From positions 1 to 17,091 of the forward strand of contig JAUYAJ010000004.1 in the NCBI GenBank assembly GCA_030693565.1: 17,091 bases of DNA, given 5' to 3'. Both the position numbers and the translations under genes were made by a program. Source of the stretch: Rubrivivax sp. (GTDB lineage Bacteria; Pseudomonadota; Gammaproteobacteria; Burkholderiales; Burkholderiaceae_C). Of this stretch, positions 1 through 6,967 are shown piece by piece; within the stretch, counting starts at the first letter, position 1; each line of letters opens with the position of its first letter. Under the pieces are notes generated by a model, which saw nothing but the letters and a program-made list of their open reading frames with translations, was not told the origin of the DNA and did not search any database.

Positions 1-127
1 CGAGCAGGAACACCGGCAGGATCAGGTCTTCGGCGCCGAGCCGGTGCTCGCGCACCAGCGCGCGGGTGAAAGCATCGCGGCGCAGCCGGCGCGGCCGGCT
101 GGCGGGGTAGGGCGGGGGGGTGCGCAA
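1..127 (-). CDS. hemB: Delta-aminolevulinic acid dehydratase (porphobilinogen synthase), 5' part only
   Basis: HemB condenses two 5-aminolevulinate molecules to porphobilinogen, an early cytoplasmic step of haem synthesis. Only the first 42 residues are inside the window; the gene runs off the left edge. Reading the minus strand gives the typical HemB opening: a proline-rich start, then RPRRLRRDAFTRALVREHRL and GAEDLILPVFLL, which matches the family pattern RPRRLR...LVLP-F. No ATG occurs in frame before this. The best start is TTG at 127-125, with GAGG about eight bases upstream as ribosome binding site. The reading frame stays open further upstream without an ATG or a similar match, so TTG is preferred but not proven. 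It is divergent from hemJ, another haem-synthesis gene. Identity is fairly sure despite the short fragment. Confidence 0.82.
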   Translation of the reverse strand, partial: MRTPPPYPASRPRRLRRDAFTRALVREHRLGAEDLILPVFLL

Positions 128-220
128 AGCAGAGTCCTCGGCGGTTCGGCAGACCGGGCGGCCGCCGTCCCGGGGTGTGCGCCAACTTGTGAAAGCCGGC
201 TGGCGCGGGCTCAACCCGTC

Positions 221-229
221 TGCTAAAGT
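221..229 (+). promoter_or_regulatory. Extended -10 promoter for the candidate small RNA
   Basis: The sequence TGCTAAAGT is an extended -10 (TGn followed by TAAAGT). No good -35 lies 16-18 bases upstream, as is common for extended -10 promoters. Transcription would start near 236-237, which is exactly where the first hairpin of the candidate RNA begins. Confidence 0.5.
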
Positions 230-235
230 GGTGGC

Positions 236-350
236 TGAATGATAGCCGTTAGGCCGTCATTCCCTGCTTTTCCTCCCTGAGCAGGTGCCTTGCCGCGGTG
301 AACGCGGCAGGGCTTGTCGGCCTCGGCTTCGTGCCGGGGCCGCTTTTCTT
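236..350 (+). ncRNA. Candidate structured small RNA between hemB and hemJ
   Basis: About 115 nt with four consecutive hairpins and almost no unpaired linker. Hairpin 1 is 237-262: GAATGA pairs with TCATTC, with an inner GCC/GGC stem. Hairpin 2 is 263-285: CCTGC pairs with GCAGG around a 13-nt loop that displays TCCTCCC, complementary to a Shine-Dalgarno sequence. Hairpin 3 is 287-313: eleven pairs including one G-U, loop GTGAA. Hairpin 4 is 319-341, followed by a T-rich tract, and looks like an intrinsic terminator. An extended -10 at 221-229 would start transcription at the base of hairpin 1. An exposed CCUCC loop is typical of trans-acting sRNAs that block translation starts. I recall that comparative surveys describe an RNA motif associated with hemB in this bacterial group; I could not check whether this is it. 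The alternative is a minus-strand hemB leader, but the T-tract favours the plus strand. Confidence 0.65.
319..350 (+). terminator. Intrinsic terminator of the candidate small RNA
   Basis: A nine-pair stem (319-327 with 333-341, one G-U pair, loop TTCGT) is followed by GCTTTTCTT. It ends before the hemJ promoter element at 376-381, so hemJ would be transcribed separately. Confidence 0.6.
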
Positions 351-375
351 GTGCCGGCGCTTTCGCGGCCGCCAC

Positions 376-381
376 GATAAT
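376..381 (+). promoter_or_regulatory. -10 element of hemJ, placed for a leaderless transcript
   Basis: GATAAT (5 of 6 to TATAAT) lies exactly six bases before the hemJ ATG at 388. A transcript starting about seven bases after the hexamer would begin at or next to the start codon. No Shine-Dalgarno sequence is visible before hemJ, which fits. I see no convincing -35. Confidence 0.55.
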
Positions 382-387
382 CCGGCC

Positions 388-828
388 ATGTCGTCGTCTT
401 ATCTGTGGGTCAAGGCCTTTCACATCGTCTTCGTCGCCAGCTGGTTTGCCGGCCTGTTCTACATGCCGCGGCTGTTCGTCAACCTGGCCATGGTCAGCGC
501 CGACAGCCATGCCGAGCGTGAACGCCTGCTGCTGATGGCGCGCAAGCTGTACCGCTTTGCCAGCTTGCTGATGGTGCCGGCGCTGGCGCTGGGCTTCGTG
601 CTCTGGCTCTACTACGGCGTCGGGCGCGGCCCGGGCAGTGGCTGGCTGCACGCCAAGCTGTTGTTGGTGGCGGCGGTGATCGGCTACCACCATGTCTGCA
701 GCAGGCTGCTGCGCGACTTCGAGCAGATGAAGAACCGGCGCAGCCAGCGCTGGTTCCGCGTCTTCAACGAAGTCTCGGTGCTGCTGTTCGCCGCCATCGT
801 CGTCCTGGTGGTCGTCAAGCCCTTCTGA
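388..828 (+). CDS. hemJ: Protoporphyrinogen IX oxidase HemJ (CopD/UPF0093 family)
   Basis: HemJ oxidises protoporphyrinogen IX to protoporphyrin IX, the penultimate step of haem synthesis, in the inner membrane of bacteria that lack HemG or HemY. The 146-residue length is normal. Four hydrophobic segments can be seen, starting with the conserved KAFHIVFVASWFAGLFYMPR at residues 9-28, which carries the family's conserved His (H12). The second conserved feature is HAKLLLV around K90, followed by GYHH at 99-102. The ATG at 388 is chosen because homologues begin just before this first helix; an upstream in-frame extension to 298 would add 30 unrelated residues and overlap the candidate RNA and terminator. 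It lies divergent from hemB, which supports a haem role. The next gene starts within a few bases of its stop. Confidence 0.88.
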   Translation: MSSSYLWVKAFHIVFVASWFAGLFYMPRLFVNLAMVSADSHAERERLLLMARKLYRFASLLMVPALALGFVLWLYYGVGRGPGSGWLHAKLLLVAAVIGYHHVCSRLLRDFEQMKNRRSQRWFRVFNEVSVLLFAAIVVLVVVKPF

Positions 829-833
829 ACGTG

Positions 834-1955
834 ATGAGGGCTGCGCTGTCTCGTCATCGCAGTTCGGCCACCCCGCTGGCGCTGGCCTTCGCGGCGTTGG
901 TGATCTATGCCAGCCTGTTCCCGTTCACCGGCTGGCGCTGGCCACCGGGGCAGTCGCTGCTCGACCTGCTGCGCCTGCCGTGGCCGCCTTGGCGCGACCC
1001 GTTCGACTTCTGGGCCAACCTGCTGGGCTATCTGCCGCTGGGCGTGCTGGCGATGATCGCGGCGCGCCGCAGCGGCCTGGCGCTGGCGCCCGCGCTGGCG
1101 CTGGCGGTGCTGGGGCCGGCGCTGTTGTCCTACGCCACCGAGGTGGCGCAGCATTTTCTGCCGCGCCGCCACCCGTCCTTGAAAGACCTGGCGATGAACA
1201 GCCTGGGCGCTTTGACGGGCGCGCTGCTGGCCGCTGCACTGCAGCGCGCCGGCGCCATCGACCGCTGGCACCTGCTGCGCGAGCGCTGGTTCGTGCGCCA
1301 CAGCGCCGGCGCGCTGGCGCTGCTGGCGCTGTGGCCGCTGGGCTTGCTTTTCCCTGCGCCGCTGCCGCTCGGTCAAGGCCAGGTCGGCGAGCGGCTGCGC
1401 ATGGCCTTGGCCGAACTGCTGGACGACGTGCCCTGGGCCGAGGCCGCGCAGCAACTGCTGATCGCCGCACCAACGCTGGCCACGCCGCTGCGGCCGCTGG
1501 CCGAGACCATCACCACGGCGCTGGGCCTGCTCGGCCCGATCTTGCTCGCCTACGCCGTCGTCGAGCCAGGCTGGCGCCGCTTGCCGCTGGCGCTGGGCAT
1601 CGCCGTGCTCGGCTTGCTGGCGATGACCTTGTCGACCTTGCTCAACTTCGGCCCGCCGCATGCGCTGGCCTGGTTGACGCCGCTGACGCTGCCGGCCTTG
1701 GTCGGCGCGGCGCTGCTGGCGCTGACGCTGGCGCCGGTGGCCCGGCGCGTTGCCGCCGGCCTGGCGCTGGTGGCGCTGACCGGGCTGGTGGTGCTGGTGG
1801 CGCAAGCGCCGGCCGACCCCTATTTCGCCCAGAGCCTGCGCGCCTGGGAGCTCGGCCGCTGGATCCACTTCTACGGTTTGGCGCAGTGGATAGGCTGGCT
1901 CTGGCCCTATGCGGCGATGGCCTGGCTGCTGACCCGATTGGGCGCACGCGACTGA
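834..1955 (+). CDS. VanZ-like family integral membrane protein
   Basis: A very hydrophobic protein of 373 residues with about nine to ten predicted membrane segments. The N-terminal half carries the VanZ-like signature: NLLGYLPLG near residues 61-69, then E103-x-x-Q, a basic stretch, D118 and N122 in the pattern E..Q...RR....KD..MN..G...G. VanZ itself gives low-level teicoplanin resistance, but the broader family has no settled biochemical role, so no function is assigned. The C-terminal half adds further helices and ends in a conserved-looking WIHFYGLAQWIGWLWPY segment. GTG at 831 and ATG at 834 are adjacent in frame; ATG is chosen. It begins five bases after the hemJ stop and is probably co-transcribed with hemJ. 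Many Leu, Ala and CTG codons are expected for a GC-rich membrane protein. Confidence 0.8.
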   Translation: MRAALSRHRSSATPLALAFAALVIYASLFPFTGWRWPPGQSLLDLLRLPWPPWRDPFDFWANLLGYLPLGVLAMIAARRSGLALAPALALAVLGPALLSYATEVAQHFLPRRHPSLKDLAMNSLGALTGALLAAALQRAGAIDRWHLLRERWFVRHSAGALALLALWPLGLLFPAPLPLGQGQVGERLRMALAELLDDVPWAEAAQQLLIAAPTLATPLRPLAETITTALGLLGPILLAYAVVEPGWRRLPLALGIAVLGLLAMTLSTLLNFGPPHALAWLTPLTLPALVGAALLALTLAPVARRVAAGLALVALTGLVVLVAQAPADPYFAQSLRAWELGRWIHFYGLAQWIGWLWPYAAMAWLLTRLGARD

Positions 1956-1973
1956 AGGGCAGGGGGCGCTGCC

Positions 1974-1979
1974 TACAAT
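1974..1979 (+). promoter_or_regulatory. -10 element of the ferredoxin gene, placed for a leaderless transcript
   Basis: TACAAT (5 of 6 to TATAAT) is followed by six bases and then the ATG at 1986, the same geometry as before hemJ. No Shine-Dalgarno sequence is visible. The -35 position (about 1951-1956) has no good match. Confidence 0.6.
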
Positions 1980-1985
1980 CGCGCC

Positions 1986-2312
1986 ATGAGTTACTACAAG
2001 CACCACATCTTCTTTTGCATCAACGAGCGCCGCGGCGGCCAGGCCTGCTGCGTCCAGCACGATGCCGAAGGTGCAATGGACCATTGCAAAGGCCTGGTGA
2101 AAGCAGCCCAGCTGGCCGGGCCCGGCGGCGTGCGCGTCAACCGCGCCGGCTGCCTGGACCGCTGCGCCGGCGGCCCGGTCGCCGTGGTCTACCCGGAAGA
2201 GGTCTGGTACACCTATGTCGACAAACAAGACATCGACGAGATCGTCGAGTCGCACCTGAAGAACGGGAAGGTCGTCGAACGGCTGCGGCTGGCGCCCGAC
2301 ATCGGCCGATGA
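1986..2312 (+). CDS. Thioredoxin-fold [2Fe-2S] ferredoxin
   Basis: A 108-residue protein of the thioredoxin-like [2Fe-2S] ferredoxin family, soluble electron carriers whose partners are usually unknown. It opens with SYYKHHIFFCINER. Cysteines stand at C11, C21, C22, C34, C56 and C60. The GCLDRCAGGP segment at 55-64 is the second half of the cluster-binding pattern seen in this family (C-x3-C). C11 with one of C21/C22 would supply the other ligands. The C-terminal part, WYTYVDKQDIDEIVESHL, fits the family's last strand and helix. The ATG lies six bases after a -10 box, which supports this start. Its TGA overlaps the ATG of the following hydrolase gene (ATGA), so the two are probably translated together. 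Confidence 0.85.
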   Translation: MSYYKHHIFFCINERRGGQACCVQHDAEGAMDHCKGLVKAAQLAGPGGVRVNRAGCLDRCAGGPVAVVYPEEVWYTYVDKQDIDEIVESHLKNGKVVERLRLAPDIGR

Positions 2313-2917
2313 ATGCAGCCACCGAGCGGCTGGAAGTCGCCGGCCCGGCGGGCCTGATCGAGTGCGCGGTCGACACCCCCGAGACGGTGCGCGGGGTGGT
2401 GGTGCTGTGCCATCCGCACCCCCAGCATGGCGGCACGATGGACAACAAGGTGGTGCAGACGCTGGCGCGCGCCTTTGTTCAGCTCGGCTACCGCAGCTGG
2501 CGCTTCAATTTCCGCGGCGTCGGCGGCTCGGCCGGGGCCTGGGACGATGGCCGCGGTGAGGTCGACGACGTGCTGGCGGTGATCCAGGCCGGCCGCGACG
2601 CCGGCTTGCCACTGGCGCTGGGTGGATTCTCCTTCGGCGCGGCGATGGCCACGCGCGCCGCCGTCCGCCTGCCTGAGGCCGAGCGACCCGAGCGCTTGGT
2701 GTTGGTGGGCCCGGCGGCGCTGAACTACGAACTGCCGGCCGTGCCCGCCGGCACCTTGGTGATCCACGGCGAGGCCGACGAAGTCGTGCCGCTGTCGGCG
2801 GTGCTCGACTGGGCGCGGCCGCAGGTGCTGCCGGTGACGGTGGTGCCCGGCGTCGGCCATTTCTTCCATGGGCAGCTGCCGCTGCTCAAGCAACTCGTCG
2901 TCGGCGCCTGGCATTGA
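2309..2917 (+). CDS. Small alpha/beta hydrolase (COG2945-like)
   Basis: A 202-residue alpha/beta hydrolase of the short cytoplasmic type. CHPHPQHGG at 34-42 follows the first strands and would form the oxyanion loop. The nucleophile elbow is GFSFG with S108; the acid is D157 in GEADEVVP; the base is H184 in GVGHFFHG. All three catalytic positions are present and in the right order. The ATG overlaps the ferredoxin stop by four bases, which fixes the start: a much longer open frame begins upstream but only passes antisense-like through other genes. The substrate is unknown; members of this group are annotated as esterases or acyl hydrolases without direct evidence. The pairing with the ferredoxin gene appears to be an operon. 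Confidence 0.85.
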   Translation: MNAATERLEVAGPAGLIECAVDTPETVRGVVVLCHPHPQHGGTMDNKVVQTLARAFVQLGYRSWRFNFRGVGGSAGAWDDGRGEVDDVLAVIQAGRDAGLPLALGGFSFGAAMATRAAVRLPEAERPERLVLVGPAALNYELPAVPAGTLVIHGEADEVVPLSAVLDWARPQVLPVTVVPGVGHFFHGQLPLLKQLVVGAWH

Positions 2918-2970
2918 GCCGGGCTGCGGGCCCCTGGGGTCCACCGACGACACCGACCCTCTTCTCCCCC

Positions 2971-4125
2971 ATGCCCATGAAACTCCTGATTGCCCTGCTG
3001 CTCGCGCTGACCAGCGTGTTCCCCGCTTTTGCACAGGCTCCGCAGCCGCCCGAAGTGGCCGCGCGCCAGTACATCCTGCTCGACCTCAGCAGCCAGCAGG
3101 TGCTGGCCGAGCGTGAAGCCGACGCCCAGGCCGACCCGGCGTCGCTGACCAAGCTGATGACGGCCTACCTGGTGTTCAACGCCATCCGCGACAAGAAGCT
3201 GACGCTGGAGCAGACGCTGCCGGTGTCCGAGCGCGCCTGGAACGAGCGCAAGGGCGGCGGCTCGCTGATGTTCATCGACCCGAAGATGACGCCCAAGGTC
3301 GATGAATTGCTCAAAGGCATGATCGTGCAGAGCGGCAACGACGCCTCGGTGGCATTGGCCGAAGGGGTGGCCGGTTCGCTCGACCTCTTTGTTGCGATGA
3401 TGAACCGTCAGGCTCAGGCCTGGGGCTTGAAGAACACCCAGTTCAAGAACGTCAGCGGGCTCAGCGAAGCCGGCCATCACAGCAGCGCGCGCGACATGGC
3501 GGTGATCGCCGCCAAGATCATCGTCGAGCACCCGAACTTCTACGCGATCTACTCGCAGCGCCAGTTCAGCTTCAACAACATCCGCCAGGACAACCGCAAC
3601 ATGCTGCTCGGCCGCGACCCCTCGGTCGACGGCATGAAGACCGGCTACACCGAAGCGGCCGGCTACTGCCTGGTGGCCAGCGCGGTGCGCGACATGCCCA
3701 ACGGCCAGCGCCGCCTGCTCAGCGTGGTGCTGGGCACGAAGTCGCGCGAAGCGCGCGCCGCCGAAAGCCAGAAGCTGCTGAACTGGGGCTGGCAGGCCTG
3801 GGACGCGGTGCGCCTGTTCGAGGCCGGCAAGCCGATCGCCACGGTGCCGGTGTGGAAGGGCGCGGTGCCCGAGGCCAAGCTGGGCGCCGCCGCCGGCGTC
3901 TTCGTCACCTTGCCCAAGGGCCAGGGCGACAAGCTCAGCACCGTGATCGAGCGCACCGACCCGCTGGTGGCGCCGTTGACGGCTGGCCAGCGTGTCGGCA
4001 CGCTCAAGGTCAGCACCGCAGGCGGCACGGCGGTGGCCAGCGTGCCGCTGGTGGTGCTGGAACCAGTGCCGCTGGCAGGCTTGTTCGGCCGTGCCTGGGA
4101 TGCCATGCGGCTGTGGATCAAGTAA
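2971..4125 (+). CDS. dacC: D-alanyl-D-alanine carboxypeptidase, PBP5/6 type
   Basis: This enzyme removes the terminal D-Ala from peptidoglycan pentapeptides in the periplasm. With the start at 2971 it has 384 residues, the usual size. A signal peptide covers residues 1-23 (MPMKLLIALLLALTSVFPAF, then cleavage near AQA). The penicillin-binding motifs are all present: S58-L-T-K61, S121-G-N123 and K223-T-G225. The peptidase domain runs to about 260, followed by the small beta-rich PBP5 C-terminal domain. The last residues (LFGRAWDAMRLWIK) form an amphipathic helix that would anchor it to the outer face of the inner membrane. ATG codons at 2971 and 2977 are both possible; no clear ribosome binding site is visible. 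The symbol could equally be dacA. It is followed by a D-amino-acid transaminase gene, so D-Ala released here could be recycled. Confidence 0.9.
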   Translation: MPMKLLIALLLALTSVFPAFAQAPQPPEVAARQYILLDLSSQQVLAEREADAQADPASLTKLMTAYLVFNAIRDKKLTLEQTLPVSERAWNERKGGGSLMFIDPKMTPKVDELLKGMIVQSGNDASVALAEGVAGSLDLFVAMMNRQAQAWGLKNTQFKNVSGLSEAGHHSSARDMAVIAAKIIVEHPNFYAIYSQRQFSFNNIRQDNRNMLLGRDPSVDGMKTGYTEAAGYCLVASAVRDMPNGQRRLLSVVLGTKSREARAAESQKLLNWGWQAWDAVRLFEAGKPIATVPVWKGAVPEAKLGAAAGVFVTLPKGQGDKLSTVIERTDPLVAPLTAGQRVGTLKVSTAGGTAVASVPLVVLEPVPLAGLFGRAWDAMRLWIK

Positions 4126-4143
4126 TCTCGGCACTCATGCCCC

Positions 4144-4148
4144 GGAGG
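4144..4148 (+). promoter_or_regulatory. Strong ribosome binding site of dat
   Basis: GGAGG lies five bases before ATG 4154 and decides this start over the open frame that extends upstream to 3992 into the carboxypeptidase gene. Confidence 0.8.
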
Positions 4149-4153
4149 CTTCG

Positions 4154-5044
4154 ATGAGCGTTTCACTGCCCGACACCTTGTGCTACCTGAACGGCGAATA
4201 CCTGCCGCTGAACCGGGCCCAGGTCAGCGTGCTCGATCGCGGCTTCATCTTCGGCGACGGCATCTACGAAGTGGTGCCGGTCTATGGCCAGCGCCTGTTC
4301 CGCTTCGAAGAGCACATGACGCGGCTCGAGCGCGGCCTGGGCAAGCTGCGAATCCCCAACCCGCACAGCCGCGCTGAATGGCTGGAGCGCTGCCGCGCGC
4401 TGGTGGCGGCGCTGGGCGCGCGCCCGGGCGCTGGCGATCAGCTGGTCTACATCCAGGTCACGCGCGGCGTCGCCGTGCGCGACCATGTGATGCCCAAGGA
4501 CATCGTGCCGACGGTCTTCATGATGACCAGCGTGATGAAGCCGGCGTCGGCCGAGCAGCGCCACCAGGGTGTGGCCTGCACGACGGCGCGCGATTTTCGC
4601 TGGGAGCGCGGCGACATCAAGAGCATCTCGCTGCTGGGCAACGTGCTGGCGCGGCAGATGTCGGCCGACCACGACGCCGCCGAGACCATCATGTTCCGCG
4701 ACGGCCACCTCACCGAGGCAGCGGCCAGCAACGTCTGGATCGCCCACGAAGGCGCGCTGCTCGGCCCGCCCAAGAGCGAGCATGTGCTCGAAGGCATTCG
4801 CGTGGACTTGCTGCGCGCGCTGTGCGAGGACTGCGGCATCGCCTACAACCTGCGCCCGATCACCGAAGCCGACGTGCGCGCCGCCGACGAAGTGCTGCTC
4901 AGCTCGGCCACCAAGGAAGTGCTGCCGGTGACCCGGATCGACGGCGAGCCGGTCGGACATGGCGCGCTGCGCGGCAAGCCCGGCCCGGTGTATTCGCGCC
5001 TCTTCGAGGCCTATCAGCGCGCCAAGGCCGAACAAACCATTTGA
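4154..5044 (+). CDS. dat: D-amino-acid transaminase (class IV PLP enzyme)
   Basis: It interconverts D-alanine plus 2-oxoglutarate with pyruvate plus D-glutamate, using pyridoxal phosphate. The protein has 296 residues, close to the usual 280-290. Fold-type IV features are clear: LNGEYLPLNRAQVSVLDRGF with FGDGIYE (residues 33-39) at the N-terminus; the PLP lysine K156 in DIKSISLLGNVLARQ; E188 in LTEAAASNVW; and the LSSATKEVLPV cofactor loop near the C-terminus. The DIKS-LLGNV context and QVTRGVAVRDH favour D-amino-acid transaminase over branched-chain transaminase or aminodeoxychorismate lyase. It lies 28 bases after the D,D-carboxypeptidase gene, so it could consume the released D-Ala or supply D-Glu for the wall. 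Confidence 0.88.
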   Translation: MSVSLPDTLCYLNGEYLPLNRAQVSVLDRGFIFGDGIYEVVPVYGQRLFRFEEHMTRLERGLGKLRIPNPHSRAEWLERCRALVAALGARPGAGDQLVYIQVTRGVAVRDHVMPKDIVPTVFMMTSVMKPASAEQRHQGVACTTARDFRWERGDIKSISLLGNVLARQMSADHDAAETIMFRDGHLTEAAASNVWIAHEGALLGPPKSEHVLEGIRVDLLRALCEDCGIAYNLRPITEADVRAADEVLLSSATKEVLPVTRIDGEPVGHGALRGKPGPVYSRLFEAYQRAKAEQTI

Positions 5045-5049
5045 ACGTG

Positions 5050-5331
5050 ATGACGCCGCGCCCGATTCCGCCCGAGCAAAGCCTGATCGAATACCCGAGC
5101 GCGTTCCCGATCAAGGTCATGGGGGTTCAGGTCGAGGGTTTTGTCGACGCCGTGCTCGCCGTTGTGCACCAGTTCGACCCCGACTACGACGTCGCCACGC
5201 TGGAGCTGCGCCCCAGCAGCGGCGGCAAGTACCTGGGCATCACCGTCACCGTCACCGCCACCAGCCGCGAGCAGCTCGACGAGCTTTACCGCACGCTGTC
5301 GACGCACCCTCTGGTCAAGGTGGTGTTGTAG
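5050..5331 (+). CDS. ybeD: DUF493 / YbeD family protein
   Basis: A 93-residue protein of the DUF493 (YbeD) family with a small ferredoxin-like, ACT-like fold. Its biochemical role is not settled. The family pattern is visible: IEYPSAFPIKVMG at the start, then a helix (FVDAVLAVVHQFDP), the strand segment TLELRPSSGGKYLGITVTVTA, a helix (SREQLDELYRTL), and the C-terminal HPLVKVVL. ATG 5050 is used; GTG 5047 immediately before it is an alternative. It starts five bases after the dat stop and is probably in the same operon. In E. coli ybeD lies between dacA and lipB; here the dac neighbour is kept but lipB does not follow. Confidence 0.88.
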   Translation: MTPRPIPPEQSLIEYPSAFPIKVMGVQVEGFVDAVLAVVHQFDPDYDVATLELRPSSGGKYLGITVTVTATSREQLDELYRTLSTHPLVKVVL

Positions 5332-5380
5332 CGCTGGCGCCGGGTGGCCACTGCAGCCTTGACCAGCGAGCGGAGCGCCG

Positions 5381-6958
5381 ATGAACCCGACACCGACCGC
5401 CCCTGCACTGCCCGCGGTCGATGCCGTGTTGTTCGACATGGACGGCGTCGTCACCGCCACCGCCGGCGCCCATGCCGCAGCCTGGAAACAATTGTTCGAC
5501 GCCTTCCTGCTGGCACGCCCCGAAGCGGCCGGCACGGCGTTCGAGCCCTTCGACATCGAACGCGACTACCGACGCTACGTCGACGGCATGCCGCGCCACG
5601 ACGGCGTGCGCTGTTTCCTGGCCGCGCGTGCCATCGTGCTGCCCGAGGGCAGCGACGGCGACGGCCCCGACACGCCCAGCGTGCACGGCCTGGCGGCGCG
5701 CAAGAACGGCTTTTTCAACGCCTGGCTGCAGGACCACGTTGTCCAGCCTCATGCCGGCACGGTGGCGCTGATCGGCGCGCTGCGCAGCGCCGGCATGAAG
5801 ACGGCGGTCTTCTCAGCGAGCTGCAATGCCGAACAGGTGCTGAGCAGCGCCGGCGTGCTCGAACTGTTCGACACCAAGGTCGACGGCGGCGACGCGCGCC
5901 GGCTCGGCCTGCGCGGCAAGCCCGACCCGGCGATGCTGCTTGAAGCGGCGGCCCGTCTGGGCCTGGCGCCGGCGCGCTGCGCGGTCGTCGAAGACGCGAT
6001 CGCTGGTGTTGCCGCGGGTGCTGCGGGCCATTTCGGCCTGGTGATCGGCGTCGACCGCAGCGATGACGGCGACGCGCTGCGCGACGCCGGCGCCAGCGTC
6101 GTCGTGCAAGACCTCGCTGAACTCGCGCTGGCGCCGGACAAGACGCTGACACTGAAGACGCTGGCCAGCATCCCGTCGGTGTGGTCGCGTGAAGCCGTGC
6201 TGCGCCAGCGCCTGACGGCGCAGCGGCCCGCGGTGTTCCTCGACTACGACGGCACGCTGTCGCCCATCGTCGCCGACCACACGAAAGCGTTCATGTCGGC
6301 GGCGATGCGCGCAGCAGTGCACCGACTGAGCCAGCACTGCACGGTGGCCATCGTCAGCGGGCGCGACCTGGCGATGCTGCAAAGCCTGGTCCAGCTCGAC
6401 ATGGTGTTCTACGCCGGCAGTCACGGCTTCGAGATCGCTGGCCCGCAAGGCAGCGATCACAACCTGGAGCGTGGCACCGAGTTCCTGCCCTTGCTCGGCG
6501 CCGCCGAGCAGCAGCTGCGCGAGGCGCTGGCCGGCATCGAGGGCCATTCGGTGGAGCGCAAGCGCTTCTCGATCGCGGTGCACTTTCGCGGTGTCGCCGA
6601 GGGCGACCAGGGCCGGCTCGAAGCTCTCGTGCGGGACGTGCTCACGGCGCACCGCAGGCTGCGCCTGGGCCACGGCAAGAAGGTGTTCGAACTGCAGCCC
6701 GACATCGACTGGCACAAAGGCCATGCGGTGCGCTGGCTGCTGGACCAGCTCGGGCTGGAGCGGCCCGAGGTGCTGCCCATCTATGTCGGCGACGACATCA
6801 CCGACGAGACCGCGTTCCGGGCCCTGGCCGGGCGCGGCCTGGGCATCGCGGTGCGCGACGGTGGCACGCGCGCCACCGCGGCGGACTGGGCGCTGGACGA
6901 TGTCGCCGAGGTGCAGCGGCTGCTCGAACTGCTGAGCAGCATCGCTGCCGGCGGCTGA
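5381..6958 (+). CDS. Fusion of beta-phosphoglucomutase-like HAD domain and trehalose-6-phosphate phosphatase
   Basis: A 525-residue protein of two HAD-fold domains. Residues about 12-248 resemble beta-phosphoglucomutase: FDMDGVV with D19 and D21, then TAGAHAAAWK with H31 and W35 spaced as in the known enzyme, GKPDPAML, and VVEDAIAGV. Residues about 265-520 are an OtsB-type phosphatase: FLDYDGTLSPI with D288 and D290, IVSGRD, the SHGFEI segment, the cap with FSIAVHFRG, and GDDITDE near 470-476. OtsB releases trehalose from trehalose 6-phosphate; beta-phosphoglucomutase converts beta-glucose 1-phosphate to glucose 6-phosphate. Both active sites look intact. GGAG five bases before ATG 5381 supports the start. 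The GH65 gene follows after nine bases. The same domain order occurs in mycobacterial OtsB1, there joined to GH65. The precise substrate of the first domain is inferred. Confidence 0.87.
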   Translation: MNPTPTAPALPAVDAVLFDMDGVVTATAGAHAAAWKQLFDAFLLARPEAAGTAFEPFDIERDYRRYVDGMPRHDGVRCFLAARAIVLPEGSDGDGPDTPSVHGLAARKNGFFNAWLQDHVVQPHAGTVALIGALRSAGMKTAVFSASCNAEQVLSSAGVLELFDTKVDGGDARRLGLRGKPDPAMLLEAAARLGLAPARCAVVEDAIAGVAAGAAGHFGLVIGVDRSDDGDALRDAGASVVVQDLAELALAPDKTLTLKTLASIPSVWSREAVLRQRLTAQRPAVFLDYDGTLSPIVADHTKAFMSAAMRAAVHRLSQHCTVAIVSGRDLAMLQSLVQLDMVFYAGSHGFEIAGPQGSDHNLERGTEFLPLLGAAEQQLREALAGIEGHSVERKRFSIAVHFRGVAEGDQGRLEALVRDVLTAHRRLRLGHGKKVFELQPDIDWHKGHAVRWLLDQLGLERPEVLPIYVGDDITDETAFRALAGRGLGIAVRDGGTRATAADWALDDVAEVQRLLELLSSIAAGG

Positions 6959-6967
6959 AAGCGGGCC

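Noticed and set aside
239..280. A 13-codon open frame that could be a leader peptide before hemJ
   Set aside because: No ribosome binding site, and it lies across two hairpins of the candidate RNA; the reading frame is probably chance.
684..2255. A 523-codon open frame on the minus strand opposite the VanZ-like and ferredoxin genes
   Set aside because: Its translation is low-complexity, rich in Gln, Arg, Ala and His, the usual antisense shadow of GC-rich genes; the plus-strand genes have clear family motifs.
980..2308. Long in-frame extension upstream of the alpha/beta hydrolase
   Set aside because: The extension is an Arg/Ala-rich out-of-frame reading of the VanZ-like and ferredoxin genes; the hydrolase starts at the ATGA overlap at 2309.
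2918..2970. Possible promoter or terminator between the hydrolase and carboxypeptidase genes
   Set aside because: Only a short GGCCCC/GGGGTC pairing without a T-tract, and no convincing -10 or -35.
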